Positions 22,748 to 31,022 of a DNA stretch of 40,624 bases are shown here, piece by piece. The stretch's first letter is position 1. Every line of letters begins with the position of its first letter. Below the pieces are notes generated by a model, which worked only from the letters and a program-made list of their open reading frames with translations, made no database searches and was not told where the DNA came from. The stretch comes from a virus, in IMG/VR virus record IMGVR_UViG_3300043570_001175, positions 1 to 40,624 of that record; one strand, written 5' to 3'. Position numbers and translations under genes: made by a program.

Positions 22748-23968
22748 TTATATCTTATACCGGGCTCTATAAGTGCTAAAATTCTGTAGAATCTCTGAGG
22801 TTGTCAGAGCTCTATTGTACGTTTTAACTACTGGTATTTTTCCGTTAAAGAAGTAATTGTCCGGATCCCCTCCTACTCTGAGGGCTGAGCTTATAGTGAC
22901 TCTGGAAGCGTGAGTGGTTCCGCTTAACGGGTATGTAATTTCTTTGTCTCCGTCCACCCAAATATCGTAGCTGCTTCCATTCCAGTTAAACAGTACGTGG
23001 TGGTACCCTACTGGACGGGCAGTTTGTGTAGAGGTCGCACCTCCTCCGTTCCAGATATGTATTGCTTCATTACTAAATCCACCTGTCCATGCTCCTAGGT
23101 GGACTCCGTTACTAGTTCCGTTCCATGAAATAGGAGTCTGGTAGGTTGAAGGTCCTCCAATAGCGGTGTCGTTCCCGGGAATAGCGTTGTTGTTGTACAG
23201 CACCATCTCCAGGCAATACATCTCCCCGCTACAGGCTGCTGTAATCGAATCGTTTGTGCCGTCAAACTCCATATTACCGGGTGAAACAAATGAAGCATTC
23301 GAAACGTCGAAAGTAAAACTGTTCTTTACATCCAATAAACTTCTAGTTGCTGTTCTTTCACCGTTTACAAAGGCTGTACTGTATGCCCTGTATTCAACTC
23401 TTGGGTTTTTCATGTAAAGGGTACCGCTTGATGCCATGCGGGGTCCGCAGCCTCCCGGGTAGACTAGCATTCTAAGGGTGCCGGCTCCGCCTGTTGGACC
23501 GGAAGTAAAAGTGAGGGTGCGCCAAACACCTACCTCCGAGTTTACATTAGTAGATCCTCCTAAGGCGTTTTCAAAAACAAGTAGAGTTGAGTTTTCCGGA
23601 AAGCCTGTAGCATCAGGAGTTACGTAGTAATCCATCGTGAAGGTTGCATAGGTTCCACCGGGTATTGCTAGGTCATTGCCGTGGTAGTGACATCCATTCG
23701 ATCCTAGAGTGTACTTGTAGACTACGTCCCCGGGCTGTGTGAGGTAGTCCCCTATCATCTGCCCCCAACCCAGTCTCACAAACGTACCGTTTCCGTTTAC
23801 TTCAAATCCAACGTTGTTGTCTGAGGCTGGGCCTGGTCCGGCTGTACCCGGGAGTGCGAACTTGTTGATGGTTGGTTGACCTCTAAAGCTGTTGATAGTA
23901 TCTGCGGTATCATACCCGAGTATGAGTCCGTCGGTGACTGTTTTGCTGAAGCCTGCTGCTATTGCCAT
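22748..23968 (-). CDS. LamG-domain adhesin, carbohydrate-binding-like N-terminus
   Basis: A 406-residue member of the LamG paralogue family. The N-terminus has the shared GLILGYDTADTINSFRGQPTIN signature (15-36), then a CBM-like beta-sandwich (about 60-200) and a LamG jelly-roll (about 215-390) beginning MEFDGTND. It ends with the family mark VKTYNRALTTSEILQNF. Expected to be a virion appendage or decoration that binds host glycans. A TATTTATA motif lies three bases before the ATG. It shares the same plan with the genes at 23981 and 25850, suggesting recent duplication. Confidence 0.8.
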   Translation of the reverse strand: MAIAAGFSKTVTDGLILGYDTADTINSFRGQPTINKFALPGTAGPGPASDNNVGFEVNGNGTFVRLGWGQMIGDYLTQPGDVVYKYTLGSNGCHYHGNDLAIPGGTYATFTMDYYVTPDATGFPENSTLLVFENALGGSTNVNSEVGVWRTLTFTSGPTGGAGTLRMLVYPGGCGPRMASSGTLYMKNPRVEYRAYSTAFVNGERTATRSLLDVKNSFTFDVSNASFVSPGNMEFDGTNDSITAACSGEMYCLEMVLYNNNAIPGNDTAIGGPSTYQTPISWNGTSNGVHLGAWTGGFSNEAIHIWNGGGATSTQTARPVGYHHVLFNWNGSSYDIWVDGDKEITYPLSGTTHASRVTISSALRVGGDPDNYFFNGKIPVVKTYNRALTTSEILQNFSTYRARYKI

Positions 23969-23971
23969 AAC

Positions 23972-23979
23972 TATAAATA
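23972..23979 (-). promoter_or_regulatory. TATTTATA motif before the 406-aa LamG gene
   Basis: Coding-strand TATTTATA followed by GTT and then ATG, starting within two bases of the upstream stop codon. Spacing of three bases to the start codon. Confidence 0.45.
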
Positions 23980-23980
23980 T

Positions 23981-25108
23981 TTAGAGACCGTAACGTCCTT
24001 TGATTGCGTTGAAGTTTTGCTGGATTTCTGAGGCTGGTAGTGCTCTGTTATAAACTTTAGCTACTGGTACTTTACCGTTAAAGTAGTAGTAATTGTATTG
24101 GTAGTCCCATCTTCCTAATACTATTGGTCTGTTTGTAAATTTTACAGTTTTAGTTAAAACAAAAGTAGAATCTAAGGCACCATTAACATATAGTTTAACT
24201 GTATTTGAAGGCTGGTCGAAGGTCATTACAAGATGAAAAGGAGTCCCTATAGTAGCGGCATATGTTGTATATTTGGAATCATATTCTCTAGTATTGTCTG
24301 TGTATCCTATAGATATTCCTATTCTATTACTACTTATATGGTTAAGTCCAAAATTACTTGTATTAGCATAATCGTGATTTGAGATTATACCTGCTGGGGA
24401 TTGTGGTCCTCCGGAGATTGTTGTTATAACTTCAAATGTCTGAGATCCGTTTAGTGTTATATTTTCAGAAGTCAGTATGTGGTCATCCGTACCATCAAAA
24501 GTTATTTGAGCATTTGCATCAAATGATACATTTGTTAGATCGATGGTTGATCTGCCGGTTAAGTCTTTGAGGCCTTGGGTGACGGAACGGGTTCCGGCGG
24601 TGAACTGGGTTGGATGTGTTTTTTCTTCAATCTGTGGGGCGGCGATATCGATCGTACCTAGTTGATTGTACCGGTATACTGTAACCTGAGAGATTGTACC
24701 GGTCATATCACTCCTACTATAAGAGTACTTATTCCAGTCTTGAGTAAGAGGTCCGTCACCAAAATACCACCACCCACCGTCAGGACCGGTTCCTGTGTAT
24801 ACATACATTAGGTAGGTACTAGAGGTAGCAGATCTAGATCGCATCCACACTGAGTAGGTAAAGGTTTTACCTGTAGCTGCAGTATTTGTAGTATTTCTAG
24901 GGTTTACAAAATAGCCACTGCTATATTGAGCAAACCCGATAACGTTAGTTTGAGGGGGGATATCAGACGTGATAACATTAGCATTACCGTCTGGTGAAAT
25001 TACAAGATTAACCGTCGGCTCTCCTAAATACGAACGCTTGATATTCGCTAGATCATAAGCAAACACCAGTCCGGTATTATCTACGTACGGGGATATTCTA
25101 CTTGCCAT
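23981..25108 (-). CDS. LamG-domain adhesin paralogue
   Basis: A 375-residue paralogue. Shared start GLVFAYDLANIKRSYLGEPT (13-32), CBM-like domain (about 70-165), the GTRSVTQGLKDLTGRSTIDL linker (about 170-190), a LamG jelly-roll (200-350) starting ITFDGTDD, and the end AKVYNRALPASEIQQNF. The linker and domain boundary are nearly the same as in the gene at 25850, so these two are the closest pair. Likely a receptor-binding or decoration protein. It overlaps the preceding gene by one base, so the array is an operon. Confidence 0.8.
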   Translation of the reverse strand: MASRISPYVDNTGLVFAYDLANIKRSYLGEPTVNLVISPDGNANVITSDIPPQTNVIGFAQYSSGYFVNPRNTTNTAATGKTFTYSVWMRSRSATSSTYLMYVYTGTGPDGGWWYFGDGPLTQDWNKYSYSRSDMTGTISQVTVYRYNQLGTIDIAAPQIEEKTHPTQFTAGTRSVTQGLKDLTGRSTIDLTNVSFDANAQITFDGTDDHILTSENITLNGSQTFEVITTISGGPQSPAGIISNHDYANTSNFGLNHISSNRIGISIGYTDNTREYDSKYTTYAATIGTPFHLVMTFDQPSNTVKLYVNGALDSTFVLTKTVKFTNRPIVLGRWDYQYNYYYFNGKVPVAKVYNRALPASEIQQNFNAIKGRYGL

Positions 25109-25848
25109 TACTTACCGAATCTAGATTTAGTCATGTTGTAGTTCTGTAGAATTTCTGAGGCTGTGAGTACTCGGTTGTATAGTTTAATACTAGCTCGTCT
25201 TCCGTAATGTTTCCATCCGTACAGGCTTCCGAATACTATTCCTCCTCCATCATACACAGCGGTTCCGGCAGTGTTAGGAGTACTTGCAGCACCCATGTAA
25301 ATTCCGTCCATATAAAGTCCTACCTGACTAGCTCCTCTGTTCCAGATCATTGTACGAGCTCTCCAGGTGTTAGTCTGGTTAATAACTCCTGTTGAAATGT
25401 ACACATCGTCTTCGTAGGATCCTCCTGAGTTACTGCTCATACCAAATCTTACAGAATTTAAACCATTGCCATGGTTCCAATCAAATCCAGTAGCGCCTCC
25501 TCCGTAAGCTATATCACTGGCTACACTACCTCCGTCTGCTTCCGGATAATCTACAGAATTAGTCCAGATAATTTCTTCAATAGTCCATCCGCCCGTGGTT
25601 GTAGTAAGTGCAGAATTTAAGCTAGTACTATGTGGAATACTAATTGTAAAAAAGTTAGATACGTTTCCAGAATTTCTTAAGTATCTTTGACTGGTAACAA
25701 ATTCTCCATTGCTTATAGTTCCGTTATTACCGTTCCCGCTCACATCATACCAGGTAGCTCCAGATCCCGGATAAGATCTCACATTACCGGCATCCAGGGA
25801 TAGTACCAGTCCTTCTCTTATAATATTCGGTCCTCTTCTAATTCCCAT
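25108..25848 (-). CDS. LamG-domain adhesin paralogue, short form
   Basis: The shortest of the family, 246 residues: the GLVLSLDAGNVRSYPGSGATWYD start (13-35), then directly WYDVSGNGNNGTISNG and one LamG jelly-roll to the end motif IKLYNRVLTASEILQNY. It lacks the CBM-like domain of its neighbours. Compact LamG proteins of this exact plan are common in phages and Bacteroidota. It starts two bases after the upstream gene and overlaps the next by one, which favours polycistronic expression. Confidence 0.8.
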   Translation of the reverse strand: MGIRRGPNIIREGLVLSLDAGNVRSYPGSGATWYDVSGNGNNGTISNGEFVTSQRYLRNSGNVSNFFTISIPHSTSLNSALTTTTGGWTIEEIIWTNSVDYPEADGGSVASDIAYGGGATGFDWNHGNGLNSVRFGMSSNSGGSYEDDVYISTGVINQTNTWRARTMIWNRGASQVGLYMDGIYMGAASTPNTAGTAVYDGGGIVFGSLYGWKHYGRRASIKLYNRVLTASEILQNYNMTKSRFGK

Positions 25849-25849
25849 C

Positions 25850-27037
25850 TTATCCTATGTTAAAACGTGATTTAATCGCGTTATAGTTTCTTGCCACTTC
25901 GTCGGCTGTTAATGCTCGGTTGAAAATCTTTACAGACGGTACCTGGCAGGGTAGGTAAGAGTATACCGATTCGCCACCGCCGTCTACCTGAGCTTTGCTG
26001 ATTCCGATATTGCCAGCGGATGGGGTCAGGCTAGGATTATACTCCTGAGTGGCGGTAGTAGCTGATCCATTCAAAGTACCGTTTGCATAAAGTTTTATAG
26101 TTCCTCCAGAGTAATCATTTACCAGTACTAAATGATGGTAGCGACCTGGTGTTAGATTAAACCCTGCAGTATTTCTATAAGCATCTGCTCCCCTGATATA
26201 GCCGTAGATTGTACATGCTGTACCGGAACTATTTCCGTACCAGTATAGAGCGGTTCCGCTGTAGTATGTAGCTCCTACTAAAACCCCAGCTCTAGTAGTG
26301 TTGTTGTAAAAGTTAGGAGGTGCAGCTGTAGGATATGCGTCAATCTTTACCGTACATTCAATAGTGAAGTTTGAAAGAGCCGGTAGGGTAGTCAAGGGGA
26401 TTCCGGTATCAAGAGTATCGTCAGTTCCATCAAAAGTCATTTGAGCATTTGAGTCAAATGATACAGTAGATAGGTCGATTGTCTTATTTCCTGTCAAGTC
26501 TTTTAATCCCTGGGTTGCTGATCGGGTTCCGGCTACAAAGGGGGTAACGTGTGATTTGTATTCAACCTGCGGATTATATAAAGTTACAGCTCCTCCGGAA
26601 TCAAAATTAATATCCAGAAAATAGTAAGGTCCGTCGTACGTACCCCGGGTACCGTATCCACCTAGCCTCCCTGATACGTTAGTTGAATAGTTTAAACCTG
26701 TTATGCCGGTATCACACCAGTCTATGCCTATACCACCTACTAAATTTTCGTAGTATACACTGCATGCATATGTTGCTCCGTTTATTAAATCCCCCTGGTT
26801 GGTATAAACTCTGACAGTACTAACTCCTGTTCCGTTATTTACAAACCTGTACTTTCCGTTGCCTAGATCAGTTCTAGTACATCTACCGTATATGTCAGTA
26901 GCTCCGTCTATAAGGTTATAAGCGCCGGCACTGTATAGCAAATTAACCGTCGGCTCTCCCAGATACGAACGTACAGTATTACCGGTATCGTAATGAAATA
27001 CCAGACCGTCGGCAGATGTTTTAGGAGAGAAGAACAT
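25850..27037 (-). CDS. LamG-domain adhesin paralogue
   Basis: A 395-residue paralogue with GLVFHYDTGNTVRSYLGEPT (11-30), a CBM-like domain (about 45-165), a GTRSATQGLKDLTGNKTIDL linker, MTFDGTDD and a LamG jelly-roll (about 205-370), and the end VKIFNRALTADEVARNY. Nearly the same as the gene at 23981 at the linker, but with a divergent lectin part, the pattern expected when binding specificity is under diversifying selection. No TATTTATA motif upstream; the 15-base gap holds only TAATTATAATAG. Confidence 0.8.
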   Translation of the reverse strand: MFFSPKTSADGLVFHYDTGNTVRSYLGEPTVNLLYSAGAYNLIDGATDIYGRCTRTDLGNGKYRFVNNGTGVSTVRVYTNQGDLINGATYACSVYYENLVGGIGIDWCDTGITGLNYSTNVSGRLGGYGTRGTYDGPYYFLDINFDSGGAVTLYNPQVEYKSHVTPFVAGTRSATQGLKDLTGNKTIDLSTVSFDSNAQMTFDGTDDTLDTGIPLTTLPALSNFTIECTVKIDAYPTAAPPNFYNNTTRAGVLVGATYYSGTALYWYGNSSGTACTIYGYIRGADAYRNTAGFNLTPGRYHHLVLVNDYSGGTIKLYANGTLNGSATTATQEYNPSLTPSAGNIGISKAQVDGGGESVYSYLPCQVPSVKIFNRALTADEVARNYNAIKSRFNIG

Positions 27038-27052
27038 AGTTTGCTATTATAA

Positions 27053-29173
27053 TTAGGACACCACCCATAAGCTCCACTGAGTAGTAGAAGCATAGACAGA
27101 AGATTCAGACCATCCTGCATATCCAACAACTGCTGTTTTTAACGGGTTACCTCCGTTAACTCCTATACCGAAAGCTGAGCCGGCTGTACCGTAGCTTAAA
27201 GCTCCTGTATTCCCTGTGCTTTCATCCAGAATACTTCCTGCTCTGATTCTACCGCCTGAGTTTCCAGCACCGCCTCCGTAGTGACCTTCGTGTTTAAGAT
27301 CCATTCCGTACATATAGATTTCTGTTCCCATAGTAGCAGTAATACCTGCGTCAGCGCCTTGGACTGTCCTGTAGTCCTGATTCATTCCGTAGTGAGGAGT
27401 GCTTCTGTTTCCGGAATCATTCCAGCTTCGTTGCTGGGCTACTAGCATACTAGAAGCAGCAGTTGCTAACCTAAACGTTACTGGGTAGTTTGTAGCTCCT
27501 AGTTTAAAGTAAAATTCCGATAGAGGAACTGTATGGTAGCTTGCATATTTACTTGCTACGTTACTATTTAAATCAAAGTCTGATGTGTTTTGAGTGCTGC
27601 TATTCTCCCATAGGGCATTATCTGGAAGAAATCCGTTTCCTCCTCCTCCTTTCATAACACAGATCATACCTTTACCGGCATGAAACATTACTGGTGCCTG
27701 GAAGGTCGATCCTCCTATTGTAAACCAGTAGATACCGTCCTGGGCGTCTGGGTTTGCTGTTTTAATATCCGAAGCTGAAGAGGCAGGGTAGTTTTGAGTT
27801 CCTATGGTGATATTGTGAGGATATCTCTTAGCATAGTTCTTATAATTTTCTGCAATTTCTGCTGCTGTTAGTTCCCGGTTATACGTGTTGAGTACCGGTA
27901 CAGTTCCCTTATGGTAATAGTTTGTAGAAGATCCATTATTAGTGTATGCTCCTATAACCATAGAAGTGTAAGTAGGTATAGCTGAAGTCTGACCTGAGTT
28001 TGTAGACCATAGTACTCCATCTCTATATATATTCATAATACCGGTACTTACATTTTTTGTAAATACCCAGTGGTGCCAACCTAGTACTTCGTTACCTGCA
28101 TACTTATAGTTACGGTTAAAAGGATGTCCACAGTCCCAGTAGATGTTACCATCTGACCAGGGTAGGTGAATATTAAAGCTCTGATCTGAACCGTTATGAG
28201 ACCCTGCTATAACAGAAGAGCTTCTAATTTCATCTCCGTAATTTACAATCTCTACTGTTACCTGGCTTCCTGCCGGTACTACTTTTGAAGCATGTGAGGT
28301 CAACTGTATGTAATCATTTGTACCATCGAAGACAAAGCTTCCTCCTCTACTTGGACTCCACTGTATTCCGTTTACAAGCTCTCCAAGGGCGTAGGGGCCG
28401 GCTGGGTTTCGAGTGGCGCCTGCTGGTCCTTTTAGAAGCTCTCTAATTTTAGGTTCAGTACCGTCTACTAGATCTACTCTAGGATCATAAAACTGTAGAC
28501 GGGTTGTACTATCCCCGCAGTAGTAGTGGTAAGTTCTATGATTAAGAGAAGTCGTAGAAGGACCTGATTTACAGTCGTTGCCGATGTTACATCCGTTTAT
28601 ACCGCCTACTTTTTGACCTCCGTTCTCAACAGTCCAAAACCCTGTATCCGGGTGGCCGGCTGAGCTATTATAAGTATACGGGAAACAATGTCCTACAACT
28701 AAGTACCACTGATTTTGAGTTAAACCTCCAGCTCCGCCACAATGCCAGTATGGGTTACATTCCTCTCCTCCGTCTGATAATCTTAATACGCATTGTCCGC
28801 CGCCGTTTGTACCCAGGTAAAATGTTCCGCCGCCTGTACTAGAGGTTCTCTTAACCCATACGGAAGTTCTATAAAGTTTTGTATTATCTATACCAAACCC
28901 GTCAGCGTTCCATCCGCCGTCGGCGTTGCCATCGCCGCTTGCTCTTGTTTCCCAGACGATAGCATTATTCCCCCAAGGGTCTGTACCCCAGACTCTTTCG
29001 TTTTCGTTAGTATTTCCGTTTTGAGAATATCCCGATGCTCCGCCGGATCCTAATCCCCATGACGACATGTTTTTAAAAGTAGACCAGCGAGTAATAGTAT
29101 TGGTGTCTGCTGCATCTAAAGCAAACGCTAGGCTGGTTGCTAGGCTATTCCTAGGTCCGGACGATGATCCCAT
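27053..29173 (-). CDS. LamG adhesin with C-terminal fibrinogen-like domain
   Basis: A 706-residue, multi-domain adhesin: CBM-like N-terminus (about 25-240), LamG domain (about 255-440) ending LNTYNRELTAAEIAENY, then a C-terminal ~250 residues beginning SSASDIKTANPDAQDGIYWF. That opening resembles the start of fibrinogen-related (FReD) domains, in which a repeated-residue phrase about N-P-A-x-x-G-x-Y-x-I precedes the sugar-binding lobe. The rest is Gly/Ser/Tyr-rich with a GHYGGGAGNSGGRIRAG loop. Probable receptor-binding role; the FReD assignment is by eye. Confidence 0.75.
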   Translation of the reverse strand: MGSSSGPRNSLATSLAFALDAADTNTITRWSTFKNMSSWGLGSGGASGYSQNGNTNENERVWGTDPWGNNAIVWETRASGDGNADGGWNADGFGIDNTKLYRTSVWVKRTSSTGGGTFYLGTNGGGQCVLRLSDGGEECNPYWHCGGAGGLTQNQWYLVVGHCFPYTYNSSAGHPDTGFWTVENGGQKVGGINGCNIGNDCKSGPSTTSLNHRTYHYYCGDSTTRLQFYDPRVDLVDGTEPKIRELLKGPAGATRNPAGPYALGELVNGIQWSPSRGGSFVFDGTNDYIQLTSHASKVVPAGSQVTVEIVNYGDEIRSSSVIAGSHNGSDQSFNIHLPWSDGNIYWDCGHPFNRNYKYAGNEVLGWHHWVFTKNVSTGIMNIYRDGVLWSTNSGQTSAIPTYTSMVIGAYTNNGSSTNYYHKGTVPVLNTYNRELTAAEIAENYKNYAKRYPHNITIGTQNYPASSASDIKTANPDAQDGIYWFTIGGSTFQAPVMFHAGKGMICVMKGGGGNGFLPDNALWENSSTQNTSDFDLNSNVASKYASYHTVPLSEFYFKLGATNYPVTFRLATAASSMLVAQQRSWNDSGNRSTPHYGMNQDYRTVQGADAGITATMGTEIYMYGMDLKHEGHYGGGAGNSGGRIRAGSILDESTGNTGALSYGTAGSAFGIGVNGGNPLKTAVVGYAGWSESSVYASTTQWSLWVVS

Positions 29174-29174
29174 G

Positions 29175-29306
29175 TTATAGGCTGGCTAAAAATTCTTCGG
29201 CTTGTTCCCGGGTCGGGAAAGCTCCTATAGGATTTCCATTACGTACATAAGCAACTAAAAAGATAGTAGCTTGTCCGGTTCCTAATTCAAAAATTTCAGG
29301 TGTCAT
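29175..29306 (-). CDS. small hypothetical protein (43 aa) within the adhesin operon
   Basis: A 43-residue gene: MTPEIFELGTGQATIFLVAY followed by VRNGNPIGAFPTREQAEEFLASL. Its ATG overlaps the stop of the 560-residue adhesin gene (ATGA), and it ends one base before the ATG of the 706-residue adhesin, so it fills the gap precisely and is surely translated if the operon is. Two beta strands and a terminal helix are suggested. Function unknown; a small assembly helper for adjacent adhesins is possible but unsupported. Confidence 0.72.
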   Translation of the reverse strand: MTPEIFELGTGQATIFLVAYVRNGNPIGAFPTREQAEEFLASL

Positions 29307-30985
29307 AGTCCAAATCTTGTTTTAATCAAAGAATAATTTCTTGCAACTTCGGTAGCAGATAAAGCTCTATTATAAACTCTAAATATAGCAAAAGCACCTC
29401 TGTACAGGGATCCTCCTCCACTATATGTTCCTAATGCGTATCCGTTAGATCCTCTACCCATGCCACTATTGTGGAAATTATAATTAGAAGTTCCTGAGTT
29501 GTATGCTCCGTTTATGTAGGTTTTAAGATCTCCGGTAGTGTTATCCGTAACAGTATTTTTAAATACCCATGTAAAAATATTCCAAGTATCATTACTCCAA
29601 TACCCCATACCGCCGGGGTAAGCCCCGCTAGGACTATCGGGGAAGTAGTGAGATCCCATACAGGAACCGTGGCAGTAGAACATTGGGCCGTAGTTACCAT
29701 TAGCGCCCATTGATAAAACACCGTAAGAGCCGCCCTGGTCTAAGCCATTATGGTAGAACATTAACTCTAATGTAAAATCTGACCATCCCCCTGTTAGTGT
29801 TGTATTACCAATCCAGTCACTTGTTCCATCTAAGTTTACACTCGGTACTCCTTTAATAGTTTCAAAAGTACATCCTCCGTATAAAGTTGCATGGTGTCCA
29901 TTTCCTGAGGTATCGTACCAGACTGTGTCTTGAGTTGAACCATAAGGGGTAAAAGTACCGCTAGAGGTAAAGGTATGAAACGATACTCCATTAGAAAAAG
30001 AATAAGTTCCTCCTGTAGCTGCTTGAGGTCCGTTGTAACGAACAATTACAATTCCTGAACCCCCTTCTCCTCCTTTGTTGTTGGCGTTGTAGTGAGATCC
30101 TCCTCCGCCTCCACCTCCGGTATTAGCTCCTGCGTTACCTCCTGGCTGTTGATTACCTAATCCGCCATTGCTGCCGGCATTCCTGCCGTTAGTATCTCCA
30201 AACCCTACAGTGTTTCCGTTTCCACCAGCTGCTCCGCCTCCTCCTCCTCCGAGCCCGCCGTCGCCGCCCTTGGTTCCGGAGTAGCAAGAACCGCCTCCAC
30301 CGCCGCTGTAGTAGTAAGGACTCATTCTTGATATAAGAATCCCAGGACCTCCGTGGCCGGCGTTACCGCTAGGAGCAACGTGACCTGGTCCACTAGTACC
30401 TCTTCCTCCGGCTCCTCCGCCGCCTCCTGACCAATGGTCGTCGGCACCTGTAGTCGGATTACCGGAGTTCCCGCCCGGATATCCCTGACCTACAATATTG
30501 TTTGTATCAACGTACCGCTCTCCTCCGTGAGTGTATGCTGAACATCCTCCTCCGGATGCTCCTGAACCTCCTATACCTGAATTTGGAGTGTATCCGTAGT
30601 ATGAGCTTGCTCCAAATCCTCCTCCTTTTGCAGTTAAGTTTCCAAATACTGAATCGGATCCGTTGGTTGCTGAGATAGTGAATTGGTGACTGTTCGGTTG
30701 CGGACCTGCTCCATCGGTTCTGTAACCGCCATTGCCTGCTGGTGCTCCGAAGCCTCCAGCTCCTACAGTGACTGTGATGCCTACACCCGGGGTGACTTTG
30801 TAGTTAGGGTCGTAAAGCACTCCGCCGCCGCCTCCACCACCGCCCATATCCATACCACCGCCTCCGCCTCCGCCAACGACCATAACTTCAACTGATCTTA
30901 CGGTCCGGGCTGATGTTAGGTCAGCAGCATCGAGATTCAGAATAAGCCCATCTCTTTGTATCTGTGGATTGCTTGAAAACGCCAT
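29303..30985 (-). CDS. glycine-rich plus LamG adhesin
   Basis: A 560-residue protein. It starts GLILNLDAADLTSARTVRSV (13-32), then a long glycine-rich domain (about 35-320) with VEVMVVGGGGGGG, TVTVGAGG, repeated GGxG runs and IVIVRYNG, a plan known for phage tail glycine-rich adhesin domains, where polyglycine helices form the receptor-binding surface. A LamG domain follows (about 350-555), ending FRVYNRALSATEVARNY. The next small gene overlaps its stop. A TATTTATA motif is 11 bases upstream, making this the probable promoter-proximal gene of the adhesin operon. Confidence 0.8.
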   Translation of the reverse strand: MAFSSNPQIQRDGLILNLDAADLTSARTVRSVEVMVVGGGGGGGMDMGGGGGGGGVLYDPNYKVTPGVGITVTVGAGGFGAPAGNGGYRTDGAGPQPNSHQFTISATNGSDSVFGNLTAKGGGFGASSYYGYTPNSGIGGSGASGGGCSAYTHGGERYVDTNNIVGQGYPGGNSGNPTTGADDHWSGGGGGAGGRGTSGPGHVAPSGNAGHGGPGILISRMSPYYYSGGGGGSCYSGTKGGDGGLGGGGGGAAGGNGNTVGFGDTNGRNAGSNGGLGNQQPGGNAGANTGGGGGGGSHYNANNKGGEGGSGIVIVRYNGPQAATGGTYSFSNGVSFHTFTSSGTFTPYGSTQDTVWYDTSGNGHHATLYGGCTFETIKGVPSVNLDGTSDWIGNTTLTGGWSDFTLELMFYHNGLDQGGSYGVLSMGANGNYGPMFYCHGSCMGSHYFPDSPSGAYPGGMGYWSNDTWNIFTWVFKNTVTDNTTGDLKTYINGAYNSGTSNYNFHNSGMGRGSNGYALGTYSGGGSLYRGAFAIFRVYNRALSATEVARNYSLIKTRFGL

Positions 30986-30996
30986 TCTTTTTTCTT

Positions 30997-31004
30997 TATA
31001 AATA
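30997..31004 (-). promoter_or_regulatory. TATTTATA motif before the LamG operon
   Basis: Coding-strand TATTTATA followed by AAGAAAAAAGA and the ATG at 30985. It would drive the whole adhesin array down to 23981. Confidence 0.5.
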
Positions 31005-31022
31005 GGACGGCGCCTTAAGGTG

